Origin: Acinetobacter calcoaceticus
Lineage (GTDB): Bacteria; Pseudomonadota; Gammaproteobacteria; Pseudomonadales; Moraxellaceae
Direction of reading: 5' to 3'
Length of the DNA stretch: 64,000 nucleotides
Assembly: GCF_900520355.1 (NCBI RefSeq)
Contig: NZ_LS999521.1
Location: forward strand, 1,674,001-1,738,000
Part shown: in pieces, positions 24,347-33,152 of the stretch
How positions within the stretch are numbered: position 1 is the stretch's first letter
Layout of the letters: each line of letters starts with the position of its first letter
Program-made: the position numbers and the translations under genes
Notes under the pieces: model-generated
Seen by the model: the letters and a program-made list of their open reading frames with translations, nothing else
Databases searched by the model: none
Told to the model about the DNA's origin: nothing

Positions 24347-25597
24347 ATGATTACTCATGAACAGTGCCTGTATTGGGATCAGGAAGATGAACTCAAAAAA
24401 TTTAAAGATGAATTTGCGCTTCCAAAAGAAGTGATTTATTTAGATGGTAATTCTTTAGGCGCAAGACCAAAGAAATCATTAGATGTCGCTCAGCATATTA
24501 TTTCCCAAGAATGGGGAGAGGATTTGATTAATAGCTGGAACAAAGCAGATTGGTGGGGATTGCCAACGAGATTAGGCGATAAAGTTGCAAAGCTAATTGG
24601 TGCAGAGCAGGGTGAAGTTGTCATTTCAGACTCTACTACCTTGAATTTATTTAAAGTCTTATCAGCAGCGGTAAAAATTCAAGCCGAAAAATTTCCAGAA
24701 CGTAAAATTATTGTTGCAGAAAAAGATGCCTTCCCAACAGATATTTATATTATTGAGGGTTTCATTGATTTAATTCACCAAGGTTATCAAGTTGAATTGA
24801 TTGATGGCCCAGATGATTTGTCACGTGCGTTAGAAAAAGATGTAGCAGTCGTTGTACTTTCTCATGTGAATTATCGAACTGGATATTTCTATGACATGGC
24901 ATCTATTAATCAACAAATTCACGCTAAAGACGCTTTGATTATTTGGGATTTATGTCACTCAGTTGGCGCAGTTCCTATGGACTTAAACCAGAGTAATAGT
25001 GATTTTGCGATTGGTTGTACTTATAAATATTTAAATGGTGGTCCAGGTTCTCCAGCTTTGTTGTGGGTAAATCAAAAGCATCGTGACCAGTTCTGGCAGC
25101 CGTTATCGGGGTGGTGGGGCCACAAAAAACCATTTGAGATGTCACAGCACTATGAGCCCGCTAATAGTATCCGTCGTTACTTATGTGGAACTCAGCCCAT
25201 CATTTCTATGAGTTTGATTGAATGTGGTGTTGATATTTTCTTGCAGGTAGACATGCAAAAAATACGTGAGAAATCTCTAAAATTGACAGATTTGTTTATT
25301 CAACTCGTCCATCAGGAATGTGGGCAGTTCGGTTTTGAACTTATTACCCCTTTAAATCATCAATATCGTGGCAGCCATGTCAGTTATCGCCATGAATATG
25401 GCTATGAAATTATTCAGGCACTCATTGCCCGTGGTGTGATTGGTGATTACCGAGAGCCAGAAGTATTACGTTTTGGAATTACTCCTCTATACCTAGGTTT
25501 TGAAGATATATGGAATGCCGTACAGCAACTTAAGCAGATCATGCTGAATAGCGAATGGAAAAATGAGCACTATTTGGTTAGAGGCGAAGTGACCTGA
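24347..25597 (+). CDS. kynU: Kynureninase
   Basis: 416 residues, PLP fold type I. YLDGNSLGARP is typical of kynureninase; Asp201 (WDLCHSVGA) contacts the PLP ring; Lys227 in CTYKYLNGGPGSP forms the Schiff base; WWGHKKPFEM and RYLCGTQPI are also conserved. It cleaves kynurenine to anthranilate and alanine. First gene of a three-gene unit with the permease and formamidase. Confidence 0.95.
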   Translation: MITHEQCLYWDQEDELKKFKDEFALPKEVIYLDGNSLGARPKKSLDVAQHIISQEWGEDLINSWNKADWWGLPTRLGDKVAKLIGAEQGEVVISDSTTLNLFKVLSAAVKIQAEKFPERKIIVAEKDAFPTDIYIIEGFIDLIHQGYQVELIDGPDDLSRALEKDVAVVVLSHVNYRTGYFYDMASINQQIHAKDALIIWDLCHSVGAVPMDLNQSNSDFAIGCTYKYLNGGPGSPALLWVNQKHRDQFWQPLSGWWGHKKPFEMSQHYEPANSIRRYLCGTQPIISMSLIECGVDIFLQVDMQKIREKSLKLTDLFIQLVHQECGQFGFELITPLNHQYRGSHVSYRHEYGYEIIQALIARGVIGDYREPEVLRFGITPLYLGFEDIWNAVQQLKQIMLNSEWKNEHYLVRGEVT

Positions 25598-25637
25598 TAT
25601 TTGGGAAGCAAAATCAGAAAAATGGCTAGGAGGGCCT

Positions 25638-27044
25638 ATGAGCAGTTTTGATGAAATACAAAATAGAGAAGCGGGCTTACATAAGAAATTATCTGCAAAG
25701 CAAATGGGAATGATTGCAATTGGTGGAGCGATTGGTACTGGACTGTTTATGGGAAGCAAGTTTGCAATCAGCTTTGCTGGCCCAGCCGTTATTGTTAGTT
25801 ATGCGATTGGTGGCCTAATTGCATTTGCTATCATGGCTTGTTTAGCTGAAATGACAGTTCAGCATCCGACTTCAGGTTCCTTCGGCGCCTATGCAGAACA
25901 TTATATTAGTCCACTTGCAGGGTTTTTAGTCCGTTATTGCTATTGGGCATGCATTGTATTAGCAGTGGGCACAGAGATTACAGCAGTTGCTGACTATATG
26001 AAATTATGGTTCCCACATGTCGGTTCTTGGATCTGGATTGCTTTTTTCTCGGTTACCTTGCTGGTTGTAAATGCATATAGCGTTAAGGCTTTTGGATTGG
26101 TTGAATATTGGTTTTCGACCATTAAAGTCTTCGCCATTATTGTATTTATTCTTTTGTCTATTGGCATATTGACTCAGAGTCATGAAGGAACAGGACAAGT
26201 CATTTCCAATTTAACTGAGCATGGCGGCTTTTTCCCACATGGTTTTAGTGGGGTTTGGATTGGAGTCATTATTTCAATATTTAGCTATTTAAGTATCGAA
26301 ATGATCGCTGTTGCGGCAGGTGAGGCTAAAGATCCGGAGCGAGCTGTTAAAACTGCCTTTAAAAGTACTGCAATTCGCTTAATCCTATTTTATTTACTGT
26401 CTTTATTTTTAATTGTGGCACTTGTTCCATGGACGGATTTAATTGGTACTGAAACAACTAGCCCTTTTGTAATGGTAATGAAAATTGTAGGTATTCCATA
26501 TGCAGACAGTATTTTAAATTTCATTGTAATTGTCGCAGCTCTATCAGCTATGAACAGCATGCTCTATATCTCAACACGTATGTTGTTTAGCTTGTCGCGG
26601 GCTGGTGATGCCCCAAAGCTATTTGGACGTATTAGTAGTAATGGTGTGCCAGTTAACGCGCTGCTCTTATCTGCTGTTGGTATTGGTATTGCGAGCATTG
26701 TCTATACGATTAATCCAGCTTCAGCTTTTCCCATCATGATTGCGCTATCCATGTTTGGAGCATTATTTACGTGGGGTAGTATCTTTGTTACGCATATGTT
26801 TTTTAGAAGAAATATGACGCAACAAGGTTTGCAGTTAAAGTTTAAAGTTCCAGCTAGTCGGTTTATTTCGTTGTTGGGATTAATCGCGATTTTAAGTATC
26901 ACTATTACGACTTGGTTTACCAATGAATTTAAGTCAACTCTACAATTCGGTGTTCCTTTAATTGTTGTTCTTACGTTTTTCTATTATTTAAAACGCTCAT
27001 CAGCCAAGCTTTCTTTGAGTGCTCATGAAGAATCGTTGAAGTGA
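25638..27044 (+). CDS. Amino-acid permease (APC family), probably for tryptophan or kynurenine
   Basis: 468 residues with 12 predicted transmembrane helices and the AAT-type N-terminal signature MIAIGGAIGTGLFMGS, plus EMTVQHPTSGSFGAYA. GGAGGG just before the ATG gives a strong ribosome site. It lies 40 nt after kynU and 7 nt before kynB. Substrate inferred from the operon. Confidence 0.88.
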   Translation: MSSFDEIQNREAGLHKKLSAKQMGMIAIGGAIGTGLFMGSKFAISFAGPAVIVSYAIGGLIAFAIMACLAEMTVQHPTSGSFGAYAEHYISPLAGFLVRYCYWACIVLAVGTEITAVADYMKLWFPHVGSWIWIAFFSVTLLVVNAYSVKAFGLVEYWFSTIKVFAIIVFILLSIGILTQSHEGTGQVISNLTEHGGFFPHGFSGVWIGVIISIFSYLSIEMIAVAAGEAKDPERAVKTAFKSTAIRLILFYLLSLFLIVALVPWTDLIGTETTSPFVMVMKIVGIPYADSILNFIVIVAALSAMNSMLYISTRMLFSLSRAGDAPKLFGRISSNGVPVNALLLSAVGIGIASIVYTINPASAFPIMIALSMFGALFTWGSIFVTHMFFRRNMTQQGLQLKFKVPASRFISLLGLIAILSITITTWFTNEFKSTLQFGVPLIVVLTFFYYLKRSSAKLSLSAHEESLK

Positions 27045-27051
27045 GAAGCAT

Positions 27052-27798
27052 ATGAAACAATATGATAATTCGATTACTGTGGCTAATGAAGATGAGATAC
27101 TGACTAGCTTTCAAATAAGAAGTTTAGTCAGCTATCAAGAATATAGACACATTCGAGATATTCAATATGGTGCTCATCCCCGATCTACGTTAGATTTATT
27201 TCCTGTAGAACAGACGAATAAAACCATTATTTTTATCCATGGTGGATATTGGCAGTGGTGTGAGAAATCAGATTTTGCTTTTATTGCGCCGTATATTTTA
27301 GAACAAAGAGCTCAATGTATTCTTCTAGAATATGACTTAGCTCCACAGAGTAAAATTGCAGATATTGTGACTCAAGTTTATCAAGCTCTCGATTTCATTG
27401 CAGGGCAAGATTGGATAACCGATGAAGTTGTGTTGGTTGGACATTCGGCAGGAGCTCATCTCGGCGCATTAACTTTAGACCATCCACTCATATCTGAGAT
27501 AGTCTTCTTAAGTGGAATTTATGATTTAGAGCCAATACAAAAGACCCATTTAAATCATGCGCTAAATTTGACAAAAGAAGATATTTTGAAATATAGCCCT
27601 ATTTATCATAAAGAGAGAATTCATATCCCTTGTAAAATCTTATGTGGAGAACTGGAACTCGAAGAATTGAAATGGCAAAGTCAGATCTATTTTGAAAGTA
27701 AAAGTAGCCAAGATCTGGATTTGGTTCAGTTTAAGCTTATTCCAGAGGTCAATCATTATTCAATTCTAGATTATTATTTTAAGTCGGAATTCATATAA
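27052..27798 (+). CDS. kynB: Kynurenine formamidase (alpha/beta-hydrolase type)
   Basis: 248 residues. Oxyanion-hole HGGYW motif at 63-67 and nucleophile Ser132 in GHSAGAH; His of the triad probably in EVNHYSIL. This is the eukaryote-like alpha/beta-hydrolase form of formamidase, not the cyclase-fold KynB of Pseudomonas. It converts N-formylkynurenine to kynurenine, the step before kynU. Tryptophan 2,3-dioxygenase is not in the window. Confidence 0.82.
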   Translation: MKQYDNSITVANEDEILTSFQIRSLVSYQEYRHIRDIQYGAHPRSTLDLFPVEQTNKTIIFIHGGYWQWCEKSDFAFIAPYILEQRAQCILLEYDLAPQSKIADIVTQVYQALDFIAGQDWITDEVVLVGHSAGAHLGALTLDHPLISEIVFLSGIYDLEPIQKTHLNHALNLTKEDILKYSPIYHKERIHIPCKILCGELELEELKWQSQIYFESKSSQDLDLVQFKLIPEVNHYSILDYYFKSEFI

Positions 27799-27959
27799 GT
27801 AATTGAAAAATATATTATATAACCTCTATCTGTATAAAAAGGATTATATTCAAAATTTAATTGCCACCAAAATGTGAGCTCAATCACAACTAATCCTATT
27901 TTTTGCAGAAAGTACTAGTTGTTGTTGACCTGACTATTAAACTTAATTAGATTAAAAAG

Positions 27960-28046
27960 ATAGTGCTTTCTCACTAGACGACAAAATGTTTAGCTGTTGT
28001 TTGGATGAGTTTCAAGTCCGTAGCTTCCCAAGATACGGACTTTTTT
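27960..28046 (+). ncRNA. Candidate small RNA of ~87 nt
   Basis: Promoter-like TTGACC (27925-27930), 17-bp spacer, TAGATT (27948-27953), followed ~90 nt on by a perfect terminator: stem AAGTCCGTA/TACGGACTT with loop GCTTCCCAAGA and T6. No reading frame lies between. The loop resembles that of the terminator at 37844 (TTTCCCCAAG). It may be an independent sRNA; read-through from kynB is the alternative. Confidence 0.5.
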
Positions 28047-28331
28047 ATTTTTTAATTATAAGTAAAATATAATAACTATTTATTATGATTTTTGATCATC
28101 TTGGAAGGTATTAAACTTTAATAGTTTTATAAATTTTTAATGAATATTGTAAATATAATTTTAGAACTTACTGGCTTTAAATGGGGCTTATAAAATAAGT
28201 TTATAATAAAATTTATATAAAATATAATTTAAAAACAACTTCATAAATTTGTCATATTTCTTAGCTAAATTAAAGTTATAAAAAGAAAAAACGATAACAA
28301 ATAATAAATACTGTTCTTTAATTTTGAATCC

Positions 28332-28358
28332 AGTCGGCTCCTATGGGTTGGCTTTTTT
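28332..28358 (+). terminator. Hairpin with T run before DUF6527-like gene
   Basis: AGTCGGC ... GGTTGGCT pairs with several G-T pairs and is followed by T6; the ribosome site of the next gene follows it at once. Could be a terminator or a leader attenuator. Confidence 0.45.
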
Positions 28359-28380
28359 ATTTGAAAGAGAAGGAGCCTTT

Positions 28381-28650
28381 ATGAAAGTACAATATTTTGA
28401 AGGTGGGATGTATGAACATATGTGTCCGGCTTGTGGGCATCTCCACTATATTCCGGTAGAGTATCCCTTTTCTAATGGACGCCAGTGTACCTTTAATGGC
28501 AGCTTTGAGAAGCCAACATTTAATCCGGACATAAGTATTGTTGGTCGTTGTCATTATTTTATTAAAGAAGGGTTTATTGAATACGCTACCCATAGTAAAC
28601 ATCATTTAGCTGGACAAAGAGTAGAACTACCTGAGCTAGAAAATGGATAA
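28381..28650 (+). CDS. DUF6527-like small zinc-ribbon protein
   Basis: 89 residues from ATG 28381, supported by AAGGAG 5-6 nt upstream. Contains CPACGHLHYIPV and a later CHYFIKEGFIEYATHSKHH, a Cys/His pattern that could bind zinc. Similar proteins (DUF6527) are common in phages and prophage edges. Here it is isolated, with no other phage gene close by. Function unknown. Confidence 0.6.
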   Translation: MKVQYFEGGMYEHMCPACGHLHYIPVEYPFSNGRQCTFNGSFEKPTFNPDISIVGRCHYFIKEGFIEYATHSKHHLAGQRVELPELENG

Positions 28651-29180
28651 ATGTTTTAATTATATAATATTTTTATTTGTTTTTTTGAAGTAATATTTTT
28701 TTACGTATTTAATACTGAAGCTTTATAGTTAAAAAATTTGTAAATCTCTTCTAGTTGCTGATTTATCTAAATTCTGAAATAATTTTTATAAATAATTGTT
28801 TTTATTGTGTGTTTATGGATATTTGGAAATTTTTGCGAAGCTTTAATACTGTTGGAACATATCTTTCGATTTCTACTTTTATATTAGTGGTACTGATTAT
28901 ATATTTCTATATTTTAAATCCCACATAAAATTTTATGCTGAAAAACATGAGCCAAATTTTAATATTAAAGTTCTATATTTTTATTTTATTTGAATTGGTT
29001 CACATTTTTGATTAAAAAAATATACTAGCGTTGTGAAAAATAAGATTTTGTGAAAATATAATTTGGTTTCAGTACAGGAGAGTATAAGAAAAATTTCTTT
29101 CTAAAATATTTAAACCTTAAAGATAAAGATAGTACAGATCATAACAAAAATGCCTGAAATAAAAGATATGGAGATTTTTC
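28651..29180. other. Intergenic stretch before the subtilisin-like gene
   Basis: 530 bp, very AT-rich. The only coding candidate is the 37-codon frame at 28815-28928. No terminator or clear promoter motif was recognised. Confidence 0.5.
28815..28928 (+). CDS. Possible 37-residue single-helix membrane peptide
   Basis: ATG frame encoding MDIWKFLRSFNTVGTYL followed by a strongly hydrophobic helix (ISTFILVVLIIYFYIL). The composition fits a small membrane protein, but no ribosome site precedes the ATG and AT-rich DNA yields such frames by chance. Confidence 0.25.
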   Translation: MDIWKFLRSFNTVGTYLSISTFILVVLIIYFYILNPT

Positions 29181-30359
29181 ATGAAGTTTTGCCAAGTATC
29201 GGCTATTTTCTTAACAATGGCCGCCGTCAATTTTGTCTATGCCGCAACCCCCACATCAAGCTCTATCTTAGATTCTTCGCAAGTAAAAGGAATTATTAAA
29301 AACCAATATATTGTTATTCTTAATAAAGATGCTGGCCGACCTACAGATTTTGCCCAGAATATTGCTAAGCAACATGGAGGCAAAGTTCTACAATCTTATG
29401 ACACTGTACTTAAGGGTTTTGCAATTTATTTGCCAGATACAGCGGCTACTGCTTTTGTCGAAGCAATGAAAAAAAATCCACAAGTACTTTCAGTAGAAAA
29501 CGATACAGTCATGAAAATTGATGTGACTACTCAGAGTAATCCGGATTGGGGACTAGATCGGGTAGATCAAAAAGCTTTGCCTTTAAATTCTACGTATTCT
29601 TATTCACAAACAGGTTCTGGCACGACTGCTTATATTGTTGATACAGGTATCTTGTCTAGCCATCAACAATTTTCTGGACGTGTACAAGCAGGTTATACGG
29701 CGATATCTGATGGGAAGGGCACGACTGACTGTAATGGGCATGGGACTCATGTCGCTGGTACGGTGGGTGGAAGTGCGTATGGGATTGCAAAGAATGTAAG
29801 TTTAGTTCCAGTTCGAATTTTAGGTTGTGATGGTTCTGGTGCCTCTAGTAACGTGATTGCTGGTTTAGATTGGATATTAAAAAATGGTAAAAAACCTGCT
29901 GTTGTAAATATGTCGTTAGGTGGAGATGCAAGTGCATCTTTAGACAGTGCAGTTGAAAATCTATTTAATAATGGTTATGTCATGGTAGTGGCAGCAGGAA
30001 ACTCAAATACGGATGCATGTAACTCTTCACCAGCAAGAGTGAGTAAGGCAATTACAGTTGCAGCTACAGATAATACTGATACACGGGCAAATTATTCTAA
30101 TTATGGCAGTTGTGTTGATATTTTCGCCCCAGGAAGTCAGATCAATTCTGCATGGATTGGTAGTAATACAGCAACTAAAGTGCTAAATGGAACTTCAATG
30201 GCTACTCCACATGTTGCTGGCGTGGTTGCTGAAATGTTGCAAAGTGCACCTACTGCAACACCTCAAACAATTTCAACTAATCTTGTAAACCAGGCGAGTA
30301 GTAATGTGGTAAAAAATCCATCTGGTAGTCCAAATCGTTTGTTATATAAGGCTCCTTAA
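29181..30359 (+). CDS. Secreted subtilisin-like serine protease (S8, proteinase K type)
   Basis: 392 residues. Sec signal peptide (1-~21, ending VYAA), inhibitor I9 propeptide (~40-115, QYIVILNKDAG ... VLSVENDTVM) and S8 catalytic domain. Triad: Asp154 (YIVDTG), His187 (GHGTHVAG) and Ser339 (NGTSMATPHVAG); oxyanion Asn in AAGNSN. The Cys pairs resemble proteinase K and cold-active aqualysin-type enzymes. No autotransporter or C-terminal secretion domain is seen, so release is probably by the type II system. Single gene with its own terminator. Confidence 0.93.
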   Translation: MKFCQVSAIFLTMAAVNFVYAATPTSSSILDSSQVKGIIKNQYIVILNKDAGRPTDFAQNIAKQHGGKVLQSYDTVLKGFAIYLPDTAATAFVEAMKKNPQVLSVENDTVMKIDVTTQSNPDWGLDRVDQKALPLNSTYSYSQTGSGTTAYIVDTGILSSHQQFSGRVQAGYTAISDGKGTTDCNGHGTHVAGTVGGSAYGIAKNVSLVPVRILGCDGSGASSNVIAGLDWILKNGKKPAVVNMSLGGDASASLDSAVENLFNNGYVMVVAAGNSNTDACNSSPARVSKAITVAATDNTDTRANYSNYGSCVDIFAPGSQINSAWIGSNTATKVLNGTSMATPHVAGVVAEMLQSAPTATPQTISTNLVNQASSNVVKNPSGSPNRLLYKAP

Positions 30360-30383
30360 TAAAAAATGTAATCCGTAGATCAT

Positions 30384-30408
30384 AAAAAGGTCCCGAAGGA
30401 CCTTTTTT
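30384..30408. terminator. Bidirectional terminator
   Basis: AAAAAGGTCC/GGACCTTTTT with a 4-nt loop; serves the protease gene and, in reverse, the SulP gene whose stop it touches. Confidence 0.9.
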
Positions 30409-31861
30409 AAATTTTAGCGTGAGTACCATATTTATCAATCATGATTGAACTGGCTTCATTTAAGCCGCGTACAGTAACTTTTATGCCATTTTTTTGAAAT
30501 TTATTGATGGCCGAATCAAGCATTGCTACTGAGGTCACATCCCAAATATGTGAGTGAGTTAAATCTATAATGACGTTTTGGATTTCTTCATTAAAGTTAA
30601 AACTTTGTAGAAACTTTTCAGAAGAACTAAAGAAAATCTGACCTCTTAAATCATATAAACGGGCTTCACCTTCAAAAGAAGCATTTACATGGATGTCATT
30701 TTCAAGTTTATTTGCTAAAAATAATGCCGAAAGTAATACACCAGTCAATACACCTAGCGCTAAGTTATGAGTGGCAACCACCACAACAACAGTTGCGATC
30801 ATAACGATATTGCTACTTTTAGGATTAGTTTTAAAATGAGTTAGAGAACTCCACTCGAAAGTACTAATTGACACCATAATCATAACAGCCACAAGAGCAG
30901 CCATTGGAATAACCTTCAGCCAATCACTTAAAAAAACAACTAAAATCAGTAAAAATATGCCGGCACAGAAAGTAGATAAACGCGTACGACCACCTGATTT
31001 TACATTAATCATTGATTGGCCAATCATCGCACAACCCGCCATTCCACCCATAAAACCTGAGGCAATATTGGCAATACCTTGACCTTTGCACTCTTGAAAT
31101 TTATCGCTTGGAGTGTCCGTCATTTCATCAACAATTGTTGCAGTCATCATTGATTCAAGTAAACCCACTGCAGCAAGGGCTAAAGAATAAGGAAGAATAA
31201 TAAGGAGTGTTTCTGAATTAAAAGGAATATCTGGAATTAAAAAGATAGGTAAGGTATCTGGTAATGACCCCATATCACCAACCGTTCGAACATCCATACC
31301 TAGAAAAATGGCGAGTAGCGTGATAATAACAATACAAATGAGGGGCGAAGGAAAGAATTTTCCAATTTTGGGAGTGTAAGGAAATAAGTAAATAATTCCT
31401 AAGCCGATTGCAACTAATAAGTAGACATGCCATGTCACGTTTACTAACTCTGGTAATTGAGCCATAAAAATGAGGATGGCGAGGGCATTAACAAACCCAA
31501 TAACAACCGATTTGGAAACAAAACGCATGAGTTTAGCGAGTTTAAAATATCCAGCTAAAATCTGTATGGCACCGGTTAAAACAGTTGCTGCAAATAGGTA
31601 TTGAAGCCCATGGTCCTTTACAAGTGTCGTCATGACTAGGGCCATTGCACCTGTAGCTGCCGAAATCATAGCGGGACGACCGCCAACAAATGAAATAATA
31701 ACGGCAATACAAAAAGATGCGTATAAACCAACTTTGGGATCTACACCTGCAATAATTGAAAATGCAATTGCTTCGGGAATTAAAGCAAGACCAACAACAA
31801 GACCTGAAAGAATATCTGCACGGACATTAGAGAACCATTGTTCTCGGACATTCGATAACAT
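30407..31861 (-). CDS. SulP-family anion transporter with STAS domain
   Basis: 484 residues: ~11-14 transmembrane helices with the SulP signature ([30 protein letters not shown] region), and a C-terminal STAS domain (~385-484, [20 protein letters not shown]). SulP proteins move sulfate, bicarbonate or dicarboxylates. The short loops and sequence recall the BicA/bicarbonate-type group, but the substrate is not certain. Single gene. Confidence 0.9.
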   Translation of the reverse strand: MLSNVREQWFSNVRADILSGLVVGLALIPEAIAFSIIAGVDPKVGLYASFCIAVIISFVGGRPAMISAATGAMALVMTTLVKDHGLQYLFAATVLTGAIQILAGYFKLAKLMRFVSKSVVIGFVNALAILIFMAQLPELVNVTWHVYLLVAIGLGIIYLFPYTPKIGKFFPSPLICIVIITLLAIFLGMDVRTVGDMGSLPDTLPIFLIPDIPFNSETLLIILPYSLALAAVGLLESMMTATIVDEMTDTPSDKFQECKGQGIANIASGFMGGMAGCAMIGQSMINVKSGGRTRLSTFCAGIFLLILVVFLSDWLKVIPMAALVAVMIMVSISTFEWSSLTHFKTNPKSSNIVMIATVVVVVATHNLALGVLTGVLLSALFLANKLENDIHVNASFEGEARLYDLRGQIFFSSSEKFLQSFNFNEEIQNVIIDLTHSHIWDVTSVAMLDSAINKFQKNGIKVTVRGLNEASSIMIDKYGTHAKI

Positions 31862-32100
31862 GAGGGAATAGCCTATAGTTCTAAATTTTGAAAAGGCTAG
31901 TGATGTGATATATCAACACAAGCGACTACACCACATCACTAAATAATGATGAGTTATTTACAATGATAAGGGTAAATAAACTTAAGGTGGCGTAAGTGTC
32001 ATGATGATAGAGAATTTGAGGCTTTTAAAAGTGGCGAAAGAATAACATAGGTTGTTAAAGTTGACTAACTTGAGCTTATTAAATCGGGTCGATAAAAGAG

Positions 32101-32733
32101 TTAATCGTAATTTTTCATTTCCGCTTTGGGCATCGAAGTAAATTCATTTAATGGCATGTCTAAGAAAAAATCTCTTGCTTCAGAATGATTACAGTTGAGC
32201 CAATCATTTCTAAGATGATCCGGTATTACAATAATTGAGCGTTTTTCATCATCAGGTTTATGAAATTGTTTCATGAAAGGATGTTGGTCGGCATTAATGG
32301 TTAATAGCGACATCGATCTCACTTTCTGCTCATCAATTATCGTTTCTTCATAGATCGCAGCAAGTGTAAAAGGTTGCCCATCTTGACGGAATATGCCGTA
32401 CCAATGCGCTTTTCCATTAATATATTTTGGTTCATAAATTGCTTCAACAGGAATAAGGGTAAATTGGTCATTTGACCACGCATGTTTAAACGAACGTTTT
32501 TGCTCTACGGTCTCCGTTCTTGCATTATAAGTTGCATACTTGAAAGAAATTTCTTTTGCATAGGGCGGAAGCATTCCAAATTTAGCTTTTCGCCATTCAA
32601 CTTCATTTTGATGGGATAAAATGAGAGGGCAATCATCGCTAGGATAGACGTCCATCTTATATTCAAAAGTTGGTTCAAATAAGTTTAATTGATTGGCATG
32701 AGTTTTCTTTATGGGTTTAAAATTTGCGCACAT
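32101..32733 (-). CDS. SRAP (YedK/HMCES-like) protein, copy 2
   Basis: 210 residues with MCANFKP (Cys2), YNARTET, VEAIYEPKY and DQHPFMKQFH. It aligns along its full length with the copy at 21697 (same motifs, same spacing), differing mainly at the C-terminus. It probably has the same abasic-site shielding role. It stands alone between the SulP and GdhB genes, suggesting this is the resident copy and the other came with the island. Confidence 0.93.
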   Translation of the reverse strand: MCANFKPIKKTHANQLNLFEPTFEYKMDVYPSDDCPLILSHQNEVEWRKAKFGMLPPYAKEISFKYATYNARTETVEQKRSFKHAWSNDQFTLIPVEAIYEPKYINGKAHWYGIFRQDGQPFTLAAIYEETIIDEQKVRSMSLLTINADQHPFMKQFHKPDDEKRSIIVIPDHLRNDWLNCNHSEARDFFLDMPLNEFTSMPKAEMKNYD

Positions 32734-33152
32734 AAGATATCCCTATATATAAAATACTCTTCAATTACAGCTTCTAACTTTTAACTTCTTTAGATGTATA
32801 TTTTTATAATTAGAATTGTCTCTTTGAGTATTAATTTTTATCTATCAATTACTTCGTTAATAAATGGTTATTTAAAATTATGTTCATTTTAGAAAGTATT
32901 AAGATATAAAATTAATAGAGTAAGTATAAAAAAAGATCGACCTTAAGTTTAAGTTACTCATCTTAAAGGTAACTTTGTATAAGTGTTCATCCATTTTGAA
33001 TAGCTACTTTTATGCAACAGAGCCTTTCAGAAATTTAGATTTTAATAGATTCGTTATTCATCATAATACAAATCATATAGAGAACTCATACAAACCCTTT
33101 ATTAGAGGTTTGAAAATTCTCGGAAAATTTTGACAATTTATAAGGTGGACAC
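32734..33152. other. Intergenic stretch upstream of gdhB
   Basis: 419 bp. Contains an inverted repeat, AAGTTAC (32951-32957) and GTAACTT (32969-32975), which may be a control site for gdhB or a hairpin. Otherwise AT-rich without a frame. Confidence 0.5.

Larger units (their letters stand above)
27799..28380. other. Intergenic stretch with probable small RNA
   Basis: 582 bp without a gene. Holds a promoter-terminator pair (27925-28046) and a second hairpin plus T run at 28332-28358 directly before the DUF6527-like gene. The part from 28050 to 28320 is AT-rich with nothing definite. Confidence 0.6.
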
